The position numbers and the translations under genes are program-made. From assembly GCA_025738555.1 (NCBI GenBank), contig JAOVFP010000020.1, positions 186,001-250,000 on the forward strand: a stretch of 64,000 nucleotides of DNA. The letters run 5' to 3'. Numbering within the stretch: the first letter of the stretch is position 1; each line of letters starts with the position of its first letter. A model generated the notes under the pieces. The model ran no database searches. It was not told where the DNA came from and saw nothing but the letters and a program-made list of their open reading frames with translations. Shown in pieces: positions 46,600 to 57,069 of the stretch. The stretch comes from Cyathus striatus. Lineage: Eukaryota; Basidiomycota; Agaricomycetes; Agaricales; Nidulariaceae.

Positions 46600-48390
46600 A
46601 GCAGCTGAGACACAATACTGGCAAGGCCAGTTATCAACCTAAGTATTATGTTTTTTTGTATTCATCCTAAGGTAGATCCAACTCATACCCATCAAATGTC
46701 ATGTGAAAAAGTGTGATTTTGTGTGACAATACAAAGATATTCAGTTCACAATTTATGATTTATGAAATCAACTTGGAATGGTCGACTACGTCGACAGAAA
46801 CCTTGCTTGCAATAAAAAATAACATAAAATAAAAATAAAGGAATGAAAAAAAAAAACTGATAAAAGAAATAATAAAAGTAGTGGTGGAACAACTAAGGTT
46901 AATAAGTAGTGCGGCGATGTCTGGTTAACTGTAGAGGTACAAGAGGGTCTAGCTTATGTAGGATATTTAGTTCACGAGGGGTTATTTTATTACCTGGAGG
47001 AGGGACAGTTTCAAGCGATTGCTTGGCTGATAAAGTGATTATGGGAGAGGGAATCAATTTTGCTGAAAGCTTGATTACGGCGGTTTACTACAGAGTCAGA
47101 TGCAATAAGTCCTTTTTTATATATATAAAATAAAGATATAGGGCCGACAAGCGGCAAAGCCTTCTTTTTACTGCAACGAGTTGGTGCCAGCGACCCAATT
47201 GAATATATTCTAAGCAATATACTACTATTACATATCTATTATATTATATACCTTTATCAATAGCACCGATACATGCAAAGCTTGAAGGAGGGACAGTGGG
47301 AAAAGGCAAGTACGTACTATGTAAATGAATGGTATGATCAGAAGTGATGTAAACTGCAGGATATGTGACGAGAGATATAGAAAGGAGAGAATCATCGAGC
47401 TAGAGGTAAAGAGAGAAGAAATAGAGGGAGAGAGGTTGTAACTTGTAAGTCGTGCAAGACCTAAACCAATGTCACGCTGGCACTTACTCAGCATTGTGGA
47501 ATATATCAAACAGCTTATGCCATTGCTCAGGGGCCCACATTATCTTAACAATCTTCTCCAAATTCCTCGCAGCAAGTGTCTCCTCCTCCTCCCCATGCTC
47601 ACCATTCTCCGTACCAGGTATCAGCCCCAGAGGTGAAGGAACAATCTGTGATGTATCCGCCTCTTCTTCAACTCTGTACTGTCCCCGCCTGTGTCTTCCA
47701 AGAAAAAGAGAATGAAAAAGGAATAGTTGTAGCCAATAGCGACGACGATGTAGACAGAAAAGTGGTTAGTGTCCTGATCGGCTCGTAGACCTGAACGTAA
47801 GTGTCGTACACTATTACTCACACATAGTGTGTTGGAGTCGAAGAGTAAATTTGCAGTCTTGAACGTGATGAGATGGGTAGGAGAGGGACGGGGGCATTAA
47901 TATCCCCCTCCCCCTCCCCTCCCCGTCATCCCCAGCCCTCAAGCAGGAATTGCGAAGGGAAGTAACCTCACTTGCCCGGCCTTGCACTGGAGGAAAGAGA
48001 AGCAAAACTGAAAGCAGAATAAGTATCGCCATCCTTATCCCAGTCCCAGGCAATGATGCACAAAGTCCTCGTCCTCTCTAAATTCTCCTATTCCGATTCT
48101 CCCTTAGACTAGCACTGCATGTTACAGCTTACTTCCTCCCACTCTCCCCTGTCCCTGTGCTCATCGTTCGAGGAAGAAGGTTGTACTTCATGCAAGGCTC
48201 TCTTATAGGGGGGAATACAGTATGCTCCCCTATAAGTACATAAGCAATGAGGTGCGTGGGCGCAGTTGTTGTGTGCGTAGTATGATACAAGGGGTTCTGA
48301 GGGGCCGTGTGGTTGCGTGAGGTGGGCACTGGGAATTGAGTGTGGGTGTCTTGTACTGAACAGGTGGCAGATCTGGAGTAGTGTCGCTAA
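46600..48390. other. AT-rich region, no supported gene
   Basis: The stretch 46740-47240 is strongly AT-rich with A- and T-runs. Short open frames at 47452-47788 have no recognisable domain. Short hydrophobic minus-strand frames (48053-47814) are weak. I see nothing I can annotate. Confidence 0.4.
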
Positions 48391-48687
48391 GAAACAAAGA
48401 TATGTTAGATATGAATGGAGGGGGGGGAAGAGGAAAGGGAACACACCCGAGCACGCTGAGTACCCGACACTTTCGACACCATGGAGGTTGAATAAGCACT
48501 TAATGCTGATCCTAAGATGTATTAGTACGCTATATGTTTCGATTAGTCCACCGCGTGGATAGGTGGTCAAACATTGGTAGTATAACTCCGCAGGGTGCTG
48601 GAAGAGTGTAGAAACGAGTTGATTAAGACGCTGTCGTATACGACTAGTGCAACATGCCACTTGAGTGACTGGCTTGAGGACGGGCAT
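48109..48687 (-). CDS. Hypothetical protein straddling the outer visible limit of the palindrome
   Basis: A 192-codon frame. Its first 95 or so codons (48687-48397) are repeated in the right arm from the ATG at 63712 to the window edge, so whether the mirror copy is complete cannot be seen. It has some hydrophobic patches and a Pro/His-rich second half. I do not recognise it. Confidence 0.25.
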   Translation of the reverse strand: MPVLKPVTQVACCTSRIRQRLNQLVSTLFQHPAELYYQCLTTYPRGGLIETYSVLIHLRISIKCLFNLHGVESVGYSACSGVFPFLFPPLHSYLTYLCFLATLLQICHLFSTRHPHSIPSAHLTQPHGPSEPLVSYYAHNNCAHAPHCLCTYRGAYCIPPYKRALHEVQPSSSNDEHRDRGEWEEVSCNMQC

Positions 48688-48952
48688 TAGGAAAAGACAC
48701 GACTACGGACAATGAACTTCACGAAGCTCGTAGTCTCAAGTCTATTTTTTTCCCCATTCACTTCTTTTGTCTAGCAGTGGAAGCTGTCCTTGGAATGCAA
48801 ATGGCTGATTGCAGTACGTACGGCAAGGCAGAGTAAGCATTGAGGGTGGCGTTCTCGTCAAGTGGAGATGTGAGCTGTTAAATATGCGGGTCCATATCAC
48901 TACCAAGACTGAAATTATAAGTAAATAGAGCGACCGTACCTAGGCAACTTTC

Positions 48953-49201
48953 GTGATCCATTCAGGCCAACTGGTACACGACATTTCTAAGTTCTTCATC
49001 GAACCTATCCCTCGTGTTGTTCGCGGTGGTAGGGCGACGAGTTACAGACTAAGTACAGTATTAATGAGGACTGAAAACAAGATCCGGGGATGTGAGCTGG
49101 CAGCTGAAACGTTGAGAAAGTGGATGAATAAACCAGAGGGAGCGAATCTCCAAGTCGAAGCTGATAGTGAAGAGTATTGGTTTATAGAAGGGGAAAGTTG
49201 A
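48953..49201 (+). CDS. Hypothetical basic protein fragment, left-arm copy
   Basis: An 82-codon frame with a basic segment (RVVRGGRATSYRLST) and a helical segment (CELAAETLRKWM). This arrangement vaguely recalls the end of a dsRNA-binding domain, but the match is too weak to claim. A plausible upstream exon ends near 48830. The mirror copy (63165-63446) reads on further because of one extra G in a G run, so the true end is uncertain. Confidence 0.25.
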   Translation: MIHSGQLVHDISKFFIEPIPRVVRGGRATSYRLSTVLMRTENKIRGCELAAETLRKWMNKPEGANLQVEADSEEYWFIEGES

Positions 49202-49877
49202 ATGTTGAATATGGTTTAGAAGTATTCAAGTAACGCGCAACGGTCGGCTCTGGAGCCAATCAGGTTGAGATCTTACCCAAGATCCTCATATTACTCATAT
49301 TCGGCGGTTCAAAGGTCCCTAATACCAACTACCTTAAAAGGTAGTAGGAATGTTTGCCGCATAACTGTAACAAGCTGCATTACGCACATCGCACTTGTTG
49401 TGGTTCGTGCAGTCCAAAGGTTCCAAATCTCACCAGTTGCCGACAACAGTCTCTCAAGATCTCACTCAGAATGTACGGTCCCAGTGCACAATACACATAT
49501 AACAACAGAATTAATACACGGAACAAGAAATAATACATGCTTAATTACACACACACAGGTTACAAGGGTACAGCGCTCAGGATAGTCAGAGGGGAGAAGA
49601 GACAGACTATGCTTCTGAAGTTGCGGAGGACTGGAGTGAAGTTGTGTCTTGACACAGTGGAATGTTGGTAGGCAAGCTAACCGTGAAAAATACAGTCATA
49701 AACATTAGCATACGAGCAGCTATGGACAGTAGCGAAAACGAACCTGATACCGCTTACGAGCTGCGTAACCATATCTGGGACGCATCCTGTCTGGACTGTA
49801 ATGGTCTCCTATCAGTAAGGTCAGTGCCAATAGGAAGGAAAGGAAAAACGAAAGTGCTACAAAGTCAGTTGACGTGA

Positions 49878-50215
49878 CTACTGAGATTGTATTGGCCTAT
49901 CGGTGAGGTTCATAACAGGAAGGAAGGGGAAAAGAATGAAGACATACCGTGGTAGCAAGGTGTGAATCGGCCCCTTCCCCTGCTGTAGGTAAAGAGGCGG
50001 GGCTGCGATCCCCCCCCCCCCTCTTAGGAAAAATGTCGGAAAGAAGGTAGCACAGAACACCAACGCTCCCCCCACAAAAGTTTCTTCCAGTTCTGATTGA
50101 GAAACGAAGGAATGGCGCTCTGTCGGACGCCAGGCATAACAAGGACTTCACGCTCAACGCTATCGGCACCAGCGTGCTGGGCATTGGAGGACGGTTGGTT
50201 CTCTAGCGTAGCCAT
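49878..50215 (-). CDS. Hypothetical protein, left-arm copy, frame broken in C/G runs
   Basis: The frame starts MATLENQPSSNAQHAG. The mirror copy at 62188-62520 is open for 110 codons, whereas here a 2-base difference near 50073 and a C12 run (against C9 in the mirror copy) at about 50010-50021 break it. No domain recognised. Confidence 0.3.
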
Positions 50216-50370
50216 ATGGCTCTAGTAAAGGAAGGAAGCAAGTTAATTCCCTCCACCCCAGAGTCCAGGTTGGACTTTTCAAGTCGTCCTCGAAATACAT
50301 CGCGGATCAATTTCCACTACATCCGTAAATATTAAATATTGATCAGCCCTTGGCACTTCGGTGAGCGCTA

Positions 50371-51414
50371 CAGTTGGGGTCATGCAAACACCACCAACTT
50401 TAATATCTCAACAACGCGAATTTTTTGGTACAAACCAACTTCAGATTCAGAATCAGCAGCCTCAGAAACGTCAAAAAACGATGTTTTCGGAAAGTTCCCA
50501 CGAGAAAATAGGTGCGCCAAAATTTTTGACCAAAAAATTGACATGTTACAGGGTCTAAATCTACCTGATTCAGGCCGTGGACCCTATCACGGCATAGGAG
50601 GGAACTGAAATGTCTCAGGAAACACAAGTTTTGACTCAAAACTGTAAAACTACGTACATAATAATAAGTATGCACTTACATTTTTTAAAGTAAGCGCCAA
50701 ACAAAGGAAATACTACCATGCTGACACATCAGAGGTTGCTGACTAAGGCTATCAGCTTGGTGCGCTCTGTTGGCGTGCTGGTCTGAACTCCGACTACAGA
50801 GGGAACTAAATGTATTGACAACCCTTGTCTACTCCAAGTCCACTCCACTAAGTAGTTACTGCTTCAATATTCTTGATGGGTACTTATGGCTTTGAATCTA
50901 TGACTTGTCAAGAATAAAATAGTTGTCTAATGAAATTACTTTAAAGTTTGTAGCAATTAGTATGTAGTACTATTGATTACATATTTCTTTATAGTAACAT
51001 TCTTTTGCTGCTGTTGCTGCAGTGTTTTTATACAATCCATTTAAGCAAGATTTAATACCTTTTAAAGGATTTTTGGGCATTTTTTACAATGTATATCACA
51101 GGTATGACCTGTTACTTACAATTTTTTAGCGCCAGAACGGGTACTCCGGTGGGGGTTATTTTTACGGAATCATAACTAGATTAATGAAAGGATGCCAAAA
51201 ATGATTTTTCCGAGATTTTACCTGTTTTTTTCGGCCGTACGCCAAATTTTTGGGTCAAAAATACAAAAAATCAGTTTGAGCGAAATCGGCTCGTGGAAAT
51301 CAAAAGCTAACCCTCGAAATATGCTATTCCGACGGTTTTCGGAGGTCAGAAGTCATCTGGGCTGTGGGAAAAAATCAACCAAAAAAGTTGGTGGTGTTTG
51401 CATGACCCCAACTG
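50371..51414. mobile_element. Mariner-like non-autonomous element, 1044 bp, left arm only
   Basis: The ends are inverted for 30 bases, starting CAGTTGGGGTCATGCAAACA. TA flanks both sides (50369-50370, 51415-51416). The corresponding place in the right arm (about 62034) reads GCGCTACTTAC on the matching strand, with a single TA and no element: a clean empty site. Only short frames, no transposase. Confidence 0.92.
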
Positions 51415-51860
51415 TACTTACATGATACGTACGTTGGTATCTAGGATCCAGATCAGGAACGATCACCCTTCGGACGTATTCGACGCCTCGGTTACCGGTA
51501 TGTCGACACGAGTGGTGACTTAGGTCTACCGAGGTGCACTGACAGTGACAATACAATCATTCATTTATCACGTGCACGCAGTCACAATACTGACCGGCCA
51601 GCGGCTTTTGACCAATGACTCTGACTGATGGGAATTGAGCGTGGCACTTGGCTTCTATACTTCCCAATGCCCATGCACTCGAAAAAGGCCTTTACTAGTG
51701 GCTATTTCACGCCAATTACTAGGTACCTAGATAACTGTTGCTAGGGCGAACGGTACATAAACTAACGTGAAGTGCATGTGAAGTGAGCGAATGACATTGA
51801 CAAGATGACGCGCATGGAGGGAGTGTCCTGATCAGACGAGGGGAGTGCTAGGAGAGACGC

Positions 51861-52220
51861 AAAGGGGAGGGGGAGGAGATCGGAGTCCGGTTTCCGGTAG
51901 CTCATGATTGGGGTGGACATTTCGAGGATAAATAACAGGAAATGACAGATACAAGGGGAGAAGAGAGTACTGGCATGTTCATTAGTTAAGTTAAGAGTCT
52001 TGCACGTCAAGTTCAAGTTCAAGTCAAGTTACATACCAAAGGGGAAGGAATCGGGGACCGGTTTCCGATAGCTCAGCGCTCAGCGCTCATGCATCATGAT
52101 TGGTGGACATTTTAAGGATAAATAACAGGAAATTACAGATACAAAGGAAGAAGAGTACAGGCATGTCTATTAGTTGACATTAAGTTAAGGGAAAGTTCAA
52201 GTTCAAGTCAAGTTACATAC
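51861..52220. repeat. Two tandem 180-bp repeats upstream of the Argonaute gene
   Basis: Unit 1 (51861-52037) and unit 2 (52038-52220) share AAAGGGGA, CCGGTTTCCG, TAGCTCA, CATGATTG, GTGGACATTT, AGGATAAATAACAGGAAAT, ACAGATACAA and the final AAGTTCAAGTTCAAGTCAAG. They have diverged by about 15-20 percent and small indels. They end about 195 bp before the Argonaute ATG and so probably lie in its promoter. Copied in the right arm at about 61232-61612. Confidence 0.85.
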
Positions 52221-52414
52221 ATACAGGTCGCGATCGTTAATGACCTTTAGCGATAGTCGATAGCCTGTCACGCGTCCTCTCCTTTCGCTCTCTCAGTGAC
52301 CGCATGTTTCTCAGAAACGTCACTCCATAGCTTCTTTCTCCCCTACCTTAACTCTCCCGCAGCTCTTTCATTCCGCATCCCTCCCTCCTTTCTTGACATC
52401 TGATAGTATCTCTA

Positions 52415-55400
52415 ATGCCTCCCCGCGTTGCTCCTGCTCCCAATATTGTTCCCTCTCTTGGCGACCACATCTCTAACATTGGTGTCAAGAGGCCCAACTT
52501 TGGACGTACCGGCGCACCCGTTACCATCCTCGTTAATTCTTTTGTTACCACTATCCCCGAAGACATCATTCACCACTACGATGGTAAGCCGCTTCTTCGT
52601 TTTGTTCATTGCTCATTCCTGACGATTCCTTTCACTATCTGTCTGCTACAGTAGTTGGTATTTTATTTTATTCCTTCCTTAATTCGTCTACTTAATGCCT
52701 GTGCAGTCATTTCGCCGTCCGAGAAGACCTTACCTGCTCGGCTTAATATGACCCTTATCACCGCGCTGCAAACCCAGACTGCCCCGGAGATCTTCACCCC
52801 TCGAGCTGTGTACGATGGCCACAAGAATCTATTCGCTATCCGCGAGCTACCTTTCGGCGGCGCCGAATCCAAGGAGGTATGTTAACCGCTCTTCTCAACG
52901 ATGGTAGGCTGAACTATGCATTACTAGTTTGACGTTGCTGCTGTAGAGTCCAGCGAAGACCCCAAGGTTTACAAGATTCGGTTAACTAAAATGGCTGAAA
53001 TCAATCCAAAGTAAGTCATTTTCTGTTCTTGTATATATTTTTTATTCTCCGTATAGTGTATTGCGTAGATTTATTGCGGGCAATCAATCTCAGGATAGCG
53101 CGGTGTTAACCGCAATCGCTGTAAGGGATTTTTTCTTTTTTCTAGTAGATATATCATTCGTGACTCCACTTATAGGTACTGAACGTCGTTATTCGAATGA
53201 AGCCAACAATGAAATACCCCTTCAACGTTCGTTCTTTCTTCACTAACTGTGAGACCAAGGATATCGGCTCAGGACTTGAGTTGTGGCGAGGATATTTCCA
53301 GTCCGTTCGTCCGGCAAGTGGCCAGATGCTCATTAATGTTGATATCTCCACCGGGATCATGTATAAACCTGGATCCCTCCTTAACCTCTGTCTCTCTTTC
53401 ATCAACATGAAAGACCCCAACGCATTGGCACCTGTACACGGTTTCCCGGACCGTGTACGCCTTTACCTCCAATGGTTCATCTCTGGTATTCGAGTCTTAA
53501 CCAGCCATCCAGGTCCTGGAGGTAAAGTCCCGCGTATCGTTAAAAAGTTAACCGCAGCCGCCGCCAACAAACTGACTTTCACGCTGCGTGAGGGAGGTTC
53601 CATGACGGTAGCCGACTACTTTAGGACAATTCAGAATCTGCGGCTTAAATACCCGGATGTCATATGTGTCGAGGTAAATTTACTCGTTCCATAGATATTT
53701 GCATGATCACACTTAAAACTGTTGTAGGTCGGATCTGGGGCGTTCGTTCCTCTCGAATTATGCGAAGTCCCAGCGGGGCAGATTATGAGAAAGCAAGTCC
53801 CGCCCAAGAAAACCAAGGACGTCGTGGACTTTGCTACCAAGAAACCTCGAGACCGCCTTGAGAGCATCAAGAAAGGACTTTCCGTATGTCTTTATGTCAA
53901 GTTTACATGCTTTTGGATTACCGAATGTGCTAGATTCTTGAATACGGCTGCTCGGAATACGTTCGTCAGTTTGGCATGCATGTCAACCATCAGTCGGGTC
54001 CGTTGACAGCACGAGCAAGAGTGCTTCCCGCTCCCGTACTACGTTACGGTTCTGGCAGCAGGCAGCCATCCATTGTATATAAGTTGTTAGCTTTCCCTTC
54101 GGATTTCATCTGACCTCTTGCTGTAGATCTCTAGAAATGGAACATGGAGCATGTAAGTCTCTATCTTTATATCTCATTATATATATCCGGGTTAACGATA
54201 TTTCTAGGGTTGATAAGCGATTATATAAGCCGGCCGAGGTTCATCGCTGGGTTGTTGTCATTTATGAGACAGAACGTCGTTTTGATAGATTTGCGGCCAG
54301 TAATATGATTTCTGGCTTGATAAAAAGTTGTCGTGAAGTGGGCATGTACAAAGCCACCACGCCCTGATGTATAACTTCTAACGTTATTTTACGACAGGTA
54401 TCAAGATATCTGATCCCTCGATCGTTCACTGGGAAAATGGACAAGGACGGATTTCCGAACAGTTGAGGAGAGTTGGTAATAAATGCTTCCAAAGAAGTAA
54501 GGGTTTTCCTACTCTGTTTGTTGTGATCATTCCCGAAGGCGGGAACGATATTTATACCGCTGTCAAGCAGTGAGTCCCGACGCGTCATGTCTTACCTGTA
54601 GCTTACATTCGCTCGATAGTTTTGGTGATGTTGCTGTAAGATAGTGTGAATTCGCTATCTAGTAGGCACTCTAACGGCTCTCTTAGATGGGTGTTGCTAC
54701 GCAATGTATGAAGAGTTTGAATTGTTTCCGCGCCAAACCCCAGTACTTTACCAACGTCTGCCTCAAGTACGTAAACTTTATTGCTGATTGTTTTCACTCC
54801 CTGAATTACTTCTAGGATCAATGTCAAACTTGATGGAATCAACACTATTCCAGATCCTGCATCTGTGTCCGTACTCGCCGACCCCCAGTTCCCAACGATC
54901 GTCATGGGTAACCTGAATTGACTTCTAGTTACCTTTCCTATATTTTCTGACTCTAAGATAGGCGCCAACGTTATTCACCACGCTTCAGTATCGGATGGCC
55001 GCCTATCGTTTGCGGCCTTGGTTGCCAACGTTGACTCGAATGGTGCCAAATACGTTGCTGGTAAGTTATTATGGATTTCAGAATGCTCTGGAAACAGTGC
55101 CGATGTTGTCAGATTCTCGAGTTCAAGTTTCCCGCCAAGAGATAATTGAAGAACTACAGGCCATGAGTAAGGTATGCATTTCTTGCTTTGGCAGATAGTT
55201 CTTTGCCCATGATCACATACGAATAGCATGTGTTGTGCAAATATATGCAATTCCAGAAGAAAGTGGAGGATAAAAATATCGTTCCTAAGCGCATTATTTT
55301 CTACCGTGGTATGCTTCCTTAACTCGCGTAATCACGGACATTGACAACTACTTTAGGTGGCATCTCCGAAGGACAATTTAAACAGGTTTTGGATCAGGAA

Positions 55401-56382
55401 CTTCCGCGCATTCGGGGTAAGTTTATGCTTGTATATATCTTTATCGATAATGCATCGTATGTCTTGCAAACAGAGGCCTGTGAAGAACTGAAAATTAAAC
55501 CTAAGATTACCATCATTGTAGTTGGCAAGCGCCACCACATTCGGTGAATTACCTGGAAGTCTGTGTATCATATTTGCTGATTTTTATCGCTAGCTTTTTC
55601 CCTCAGAATGAAAGGGATGGCGATCGCAGTGGCAACTGCCCAGCTGGAACTGTTGTTGACCGAGATATTTCTCACCCGACCGATTTCGACTTTTACCTTC
55701 AAAGTCATGGTGGTCGTTTGGGCACCAGTCGCCCTGCCCATTATTCCGTGCGTAGATATCGGTTATTATTTTTCATGTTGATCTCACCGTGAATTAGGTT
55801 CTCTACGATGAGAATAACTTCTCGTGAGTAACCTGGTATCTTTATATTCTCTGCAAGTTCTTACACATTTCATTAGAGCAGACGCACTCCAGAAACTTTC
55901 CTTCGTTTTATGCCATGTATACGCTCGTTCGACACGCTCTGTCTCAATTCCCGCGCCTTTATATTGTAAGCTCGCATAATTTAAGGCGTGAAAATGGACG
56001 TTGAATTTTACCAGATGCCGATATCGTGTGCTCACGTGCCAAAAACCATTATGATCCGCTGGGGAGCATCGATTTGTCCGAGGCTATCAGTGAAGCTGTG
56101 AAGGGCAACCCATCATTGGATGACTACCTTCGCAACTTCATGCCTCCCCATGCGACCCAATTAGAGCGGATGTACTTTTCCGTTCGTGTCTTTAATTTCT
56201 GTGATTTAGCGCAGCATTACTTACTCCGGTCATATTTAGTAATGTCGTATGTATATCTGAAGCGATGCAACACATATTCCATATCTCATGAGCCTGCGCC
56301 ACTATCTGCTCCTTTATTTCTATTGGGACTTTTTTGTACCTGCCATTCATTGATCTTATGGCTAACATATCCTGTCCTCTAA
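52415..56382 (+). CDS. Argonaute, slicer residues lost (left-arm copy)
   Basis: Argonautes bind small RNAs and silence matching transcripts. Many short introns separate exons that read continuously: N domain ([18 protein letters not shown]..., 52415-53170), linker and PAZ (about 53200-53770; [18 protein letters not shown]), linker 2 ([17 protein letters not shown]), MID (54380-54900) and PIWI (54960-56180). The 5'-phosphate pocket is kept: Y and K in IYTAVK, Q in GVATQC, both Lys in CLKINVKLDG. The PIWI catalytic set D-E-D-H is not: GADV reads GANV (54963), the glutamate-finger position reads His in AMSKHVLC, YRDG reads YRGG across an intron (55310/55357), and only the last His (RAKNHYD, 56040) remains. 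The usual end after MYF is lost; the frame runs about 65 codons further. A 6-nt microexon (52652-52657) is needed to read HHYDVVVISPSE. Confidence 0.85.
52652..52657 (+). other. 6-nt microexon of the Argonaute gene
   Basis: Exon 1 ends ...CACTACGATG at a GTAAGC donor (52584). The next well-supported exon starts TCATTTCGCC at 52707. Family alignment needs two or three residues between D and I-S-P. TAGTTG between the acceptor CTACAG and the donor GTATTT supplies them (D-V-V-V-I-S-P). The mirror copy has the same six bases. Confidence 0.6.
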
Positions 56383-56583
56383 ACTAGAATAATTAGTATT
56401 ATTTGAAGTCAGAAAGTCCATTTGACTGCAGCGATTAAGTACAACGTTTACTACCTGGTACATAGGAACTCATCCAGGATTATCGAGTTAATACAAGCGA
56501 ACAAAAACTTTCTTCTCATGCGTGTGCTAGTTGTTCGTGTTCTTACTTTTCAGATAACCAGATAACGGTACGACAGTTGGTTC

Positions 56584-56868
56584 CTCAAATATTAAGACTG
56601 TTACCAAAGTGCTCACGAGCTCAACTTTATGTTGCTTGACCGCTTTTTGCACTTTTGTCTTGAATGCTATAGTAAATTATCTAAACTTAAGCTGTCTCAT
56701 CTTTCTCTCGCAAATCACAACTATATTGGGCCGATCCCTGATATTCTTAAAGGTCTATCTATCATTGAGGAGTCCATGGTTTCACACTGTCGTGCCAAGT
56801 CTTGTATAATACAACTTCGGGAGCAAAATCTACACCTTCAGGTACCCACCACCCAGCGAGGGATAAAA
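56584..56868 (+). pseudogene. Palindrome spacer: Helitron-type DUF6570-like gene fragment
   Basis: The only unique sequence between the arms is 285 bp. Its plus strand from about 56629 encodes a single uninterrupted stretch with ECYSKLSK, LSHLSLANHNYIGPIPDILK, SIIEESMVSHCRAK and TTQRGIK. I recognise this order as the Cys-containing region (DUF6570) found ahead of the Helitron helicase-like domain in fungal and other Helitrons. The fragment has neither the Rep/helicase part nor Helitron ends. It is cut by the arms at both sides, so a longer Helitron copy was probably there before or during formation of the inverted duplication. Confidence 0.6.
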
Positions 56869-57069
56869 GAACCAACTGTCGTACCGTTATCTGGTTATCT
56901 GAAAAGTAAGAACACGAACAACTAGCACACGCATGAGAAGAAAGTTTTTGTTCGCTTGTATTAACTCGATAATCCTGGATGAGTTCCTATGTACCAGGTA
57001 GTAAACGTTGTACTTAATCGCTGCAGTCAAATGGACTTTCTGACTTCAAATAATACTAATTATTCTAGT

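Larger units (their letters stand above)
48397..56583. repeat. Left arm of a giant inverted duplication
   Basis: Position x on the left matches position 113452-x on the right near the centre (56583 pairs with 56869). Further out the sum falls to about 112397 because the left arm holds an extra 1044-bp element and a few more bases in C or G runs; 48397 pairs with the window end at 64000. In the stretches I compared, the arms are identical apart from homopolymer lengths, one 2-base difference (50073-50076) and the element. The true outer limit on the left may lie further out, since the right arm is cut by the window. Confidence 0.95.

Noticed and set aside
47100..47215. Possible small RNA gene (GGCCGACAAGCGGC stem)
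   Set aside because: No cloverleaf or pol III boxes; surrounding sequence is AT-rich filler.
48953..49201. Dicer or dsRNA-binding gene next to the Argonaute
   Set aside because: Only a vague resemblance of one helix; no RNase III signature is seen upstream.
54262..54588. Minus-strand 108-codon frame within the Argonaute gene
   Set aside because: It overlaps MID-domain exons and introns on the opposite strand and has no independent support.
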